Source: Desulfobacterales bacterium (GTDB lineage Bacteria; Desulfobacterota; Desulfobacteria; Desulfobacterales; JAHEIW01). From it: a stretch of DNA of 64,000 nt. Numbering within the stretch: position 1 is the stretch's first letter; every line of letters starts with the position of its first letter. The position numbers and the translations under genes were made by a program. Location: assembly GCA_030066985.1 (NCBI GenBank), contig JASJAN010000002.1:58531-122530 (forward strand), in the 5' to 3' direction. Below, one piece after another: positions 62,860 through 64,000 of this stretch. Below the pieces are notes generated by a model. It saw only the letters and a program-made list of their open reading frames with translations. It searched no databases and was not told the DNA's origin.

Positions 62860-63267
62860 ATGACGAATTTGGCCCGAAAAATAAGCTTGGTCTTTGCCGC
62901 GGGTGTGCTGGGCGCTCTGCTCAACAGCCTGGCAGTTTGGGCTGCCGGAGAGTTCGGTATTACGGCAACGGCCGGTGTAAAAATTGCGCCCAAACTATCG
63001 GCTGCATGGCTATATCCTCGATTGGTATGGGGGGGAATTTGGGGAATACTGTTTCTGCTACCCATGATGCAGTCAAGTATCTGGTACCGTGGTTTGATTT
63101 ACAGTCTCGGTCCAACACTGGTTCAGCTGTTCGTCGTTTTTCCCATGAAAGCCCAAAAAGGGGCCATGGGTCTTGAGCTGGGTGCGCTCACACCCCTTTT
63201 CGTAGTGGTCTTTAATGCCATCTGGGGGTGGACCGCGGCCATCTGGTTGCGCTGGACGGGGAGATAG
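62860..63267 (+). CDS. Small four-helix membrane protein
   Basis: 135 residues with four hydrophobic segments (ISLVFAAGVLGALLNSLAVW; LVWGGIWGILFLLPMM; LIYSLGPTLVQLFVVFP; LTPLFVVVFNAIWGWTAAIW). Conserved-looking glycines and PxxxP, but no family recognised. GGGAGATCCAG precedes the ATG. 136 nt after the coiled-coil gene; possible co-transcription. Confidence 0.68.
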   Translation: MTNLARKISLVFAAGVLGALLNSLAVWAAGEFGITATAGVKIAPKLSAAWLYPRLVWGGIWGILFLLPMMQSSIWYRGLIYSLGPTLVQLFVVFPMKAQKGAMGLELGALTPLFVVVFNAIWGWTAAIWLRWTGR

Positions 63268-63518
63268 ACATGCACTTTTACCGCTTGAATGATTCAGGTT
63301 AAACGGCATCCAAAAATATTGAGTCCTGCATTCTTGTCCTGTCTGAAAACATCACCGGTGAATCCCCCACCACAATGTAGCATAATAATCCAATATCATT
63401 GACAATAGTAATCATTTTTATTACGTATCAGCTGTATGTTGAACTAATTGATAATACCGTTGGACGGCAGTTGCTCTTTTTCTTGATTTCCACAAACACG
63501 CACGCCATATACCGGTGG

Positions 63519-64000
63519 ATGATGGGACCCATTGAAAAAGATAAATATTTAACTTTACTGAGCAAGGCCGTTGAGTGCTCCATTAATGCGATTGGCATGA
63601 CGGATCTCGAAGGCAGGTTAATTTATGTCAACGAATCTGCCGTAAAGCTATGGCGGTATAATAACAGAGAGGAAATGCTGGGCCGGTTTTTGCCCGAATT
63701 CTGGGAAGGGGAGCGCATCGGCCAGACCATTGAAGAACTGCATTGCAAGGGGTATTCATCCGGACAGGACCTGGCAAAACGAAAAGATAATACGGTATTC
63801 AACGTTGAATACAGCGCCAATTTGATTCGAGATGAAAACGGTGAACCCCTGGCAATGTTTGGCGCTTTTGTTGACATCACCAAACGCAAAACCGCCCTGA
63901 AGCTCTCCAAAAAAAAACAGCAGGAATTGGAATCCAAATCAATAGAACTTAAAGAAGTCAATGCCGCCTTACGCGTGCTGCTCAAAAAAAGGGAGGAAGA
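63519..64000 (+). CDS. PAS-domain signalling protein, cut by the window end
   Basis: 160 residues visible, open to the last base. A PAS domain occupies about residues 5-125: LLSKAVECSINAIGMTDLEG, RLIYVNESAVKLW, MLGRFLPEFW, NVEYSANLIRDENGEPLAMF, GAFVDITKRKTA. A coiled-coil linker (LKLSKKKQQELESKSIELKE) leads out of the window. Such proteins continue into histidine kinase or LuxR-type output domains; which one is not visible. The frame is also open upstream to at least 63390, but no better start is seen. Confidence 0.78.
   Translation, partial: MMGPIEKDKYLTLLSKAVECSINAIGMTDLEGRLIYVNESAVKLWRYNNREEMLGRFLPEFWEGERIGQTIEELHCKGYSSGQDLAKRKDNTVFNVEYSANLIRDENGEPLAMFGAFVDITKRKTALKLSKKKQQELESKSIELKEVNAALRVLLKKREE

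Noticed and set aside
62748..63176. 142-codon frame overlapping the small membrane protein
   Set aside because: Out-of-frame shadow; the 62860 frame has a ribosome site and four membrane helices.
1..64000. tRNA, rRNA and CRISPR arrays
   Set aside because: No T-loop/acceptor patterns, no rRNA-like blocks and no regularly spaced repeat series were seen; the repeats present are dispersed singly.

Overview
The window reads as ordinary bacterial chromosome of roughly 50 % GC. The gene content (glycyl radical enzyme with radical-SAM activase, Liv-type importer coupled to an acyl-CoA synthetase, a molybdopterin oxidoreductase, a PA2779-type inner-membrane protein) suggests an anaerobic deltaproteobacterium of the Desulfobacterota. 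That placement is inferred from content; there is no rRNA or tRNA gene to test it. Intergenic spaces are rich in small dispersed repeats and palindromes.

Layout. 1-4.0 kb: end of a PLP-dependent decarboxylase, an AhpD-like protein, a fused MsrA-MsrB and an RNA m5C methyltransferase. 4.1-8.8 kb: a Tat-exported CrtI-like FAD oxidoreductase and a molybdopterin oxidoreductase, transcribed divergently, each bracketed by copies of one 27-nt repeat. 8.8-16 kb: mainly single genes (HDAC-like deacetylase, TetR regulator with twin operators, permuted NlpC/P60-type protein, lipoproteins, DMT permease, DnaJ-DUF1232 fusion). 16.1-23.3 kb: minus-strand branched-chain-type ABC importer (livG-H-M-substrate protein-F) ending in a long-chain acyl-CoA synthetase. 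23.7-29.3 kb: glucokinase, MerA/Lpd-like flavoprotein, GH63-type glucosidase. 29.3-38.5 kb: small hypotheticals, a Rap1a-like protein, a short secretin-like protein, nitroreductase, phosphoribosyltransferase, PA2779-OmpA fusion, MFS permease, PilZ protein, DUF3568-DUF1036 lipoprotein and an LCAT-like hydrolase.

38.8-41.1 kb is the most unusual part. Two attC-like recombination sites (39671-39739 and 40267-40324) enclose a small AT-rich lipoprotein gene. The outer R boxes of that segment are exact reverse complements, as integron cassette excision requires. The next gene is a halohydrin-dehalogenase-like SDR that keeps Ser and Arg of the catalytic triad but has Pro in place of Tyr. No integrase is visible, so this looks like an integrase-less attC cluster (CALIN).

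42.3-48.6 kb: a probable catabolic unit made of a glycyl radical enzyme of the Cys-Val-Glu (eliminase) type, its activase and an SDR dehydrogenase, with a divergent GntR/FCD regulator and a candidate operator between them. 48.7-55.2 kb: DUF2860 outer-membrane protein, an RND efflux pair and KhpA. 55.5-61.3 kb: a polar amino-acid/opine-type ABC importer facing an M14-type deacylase and a second substrate-binding protein, which suggests uptake and deacylation of N-acylated amino acids. 61.7-64.0 kb: a coiled-coil membrane protein, a small membrane protein and the start of a PAS-domain sensor cut by the window end.
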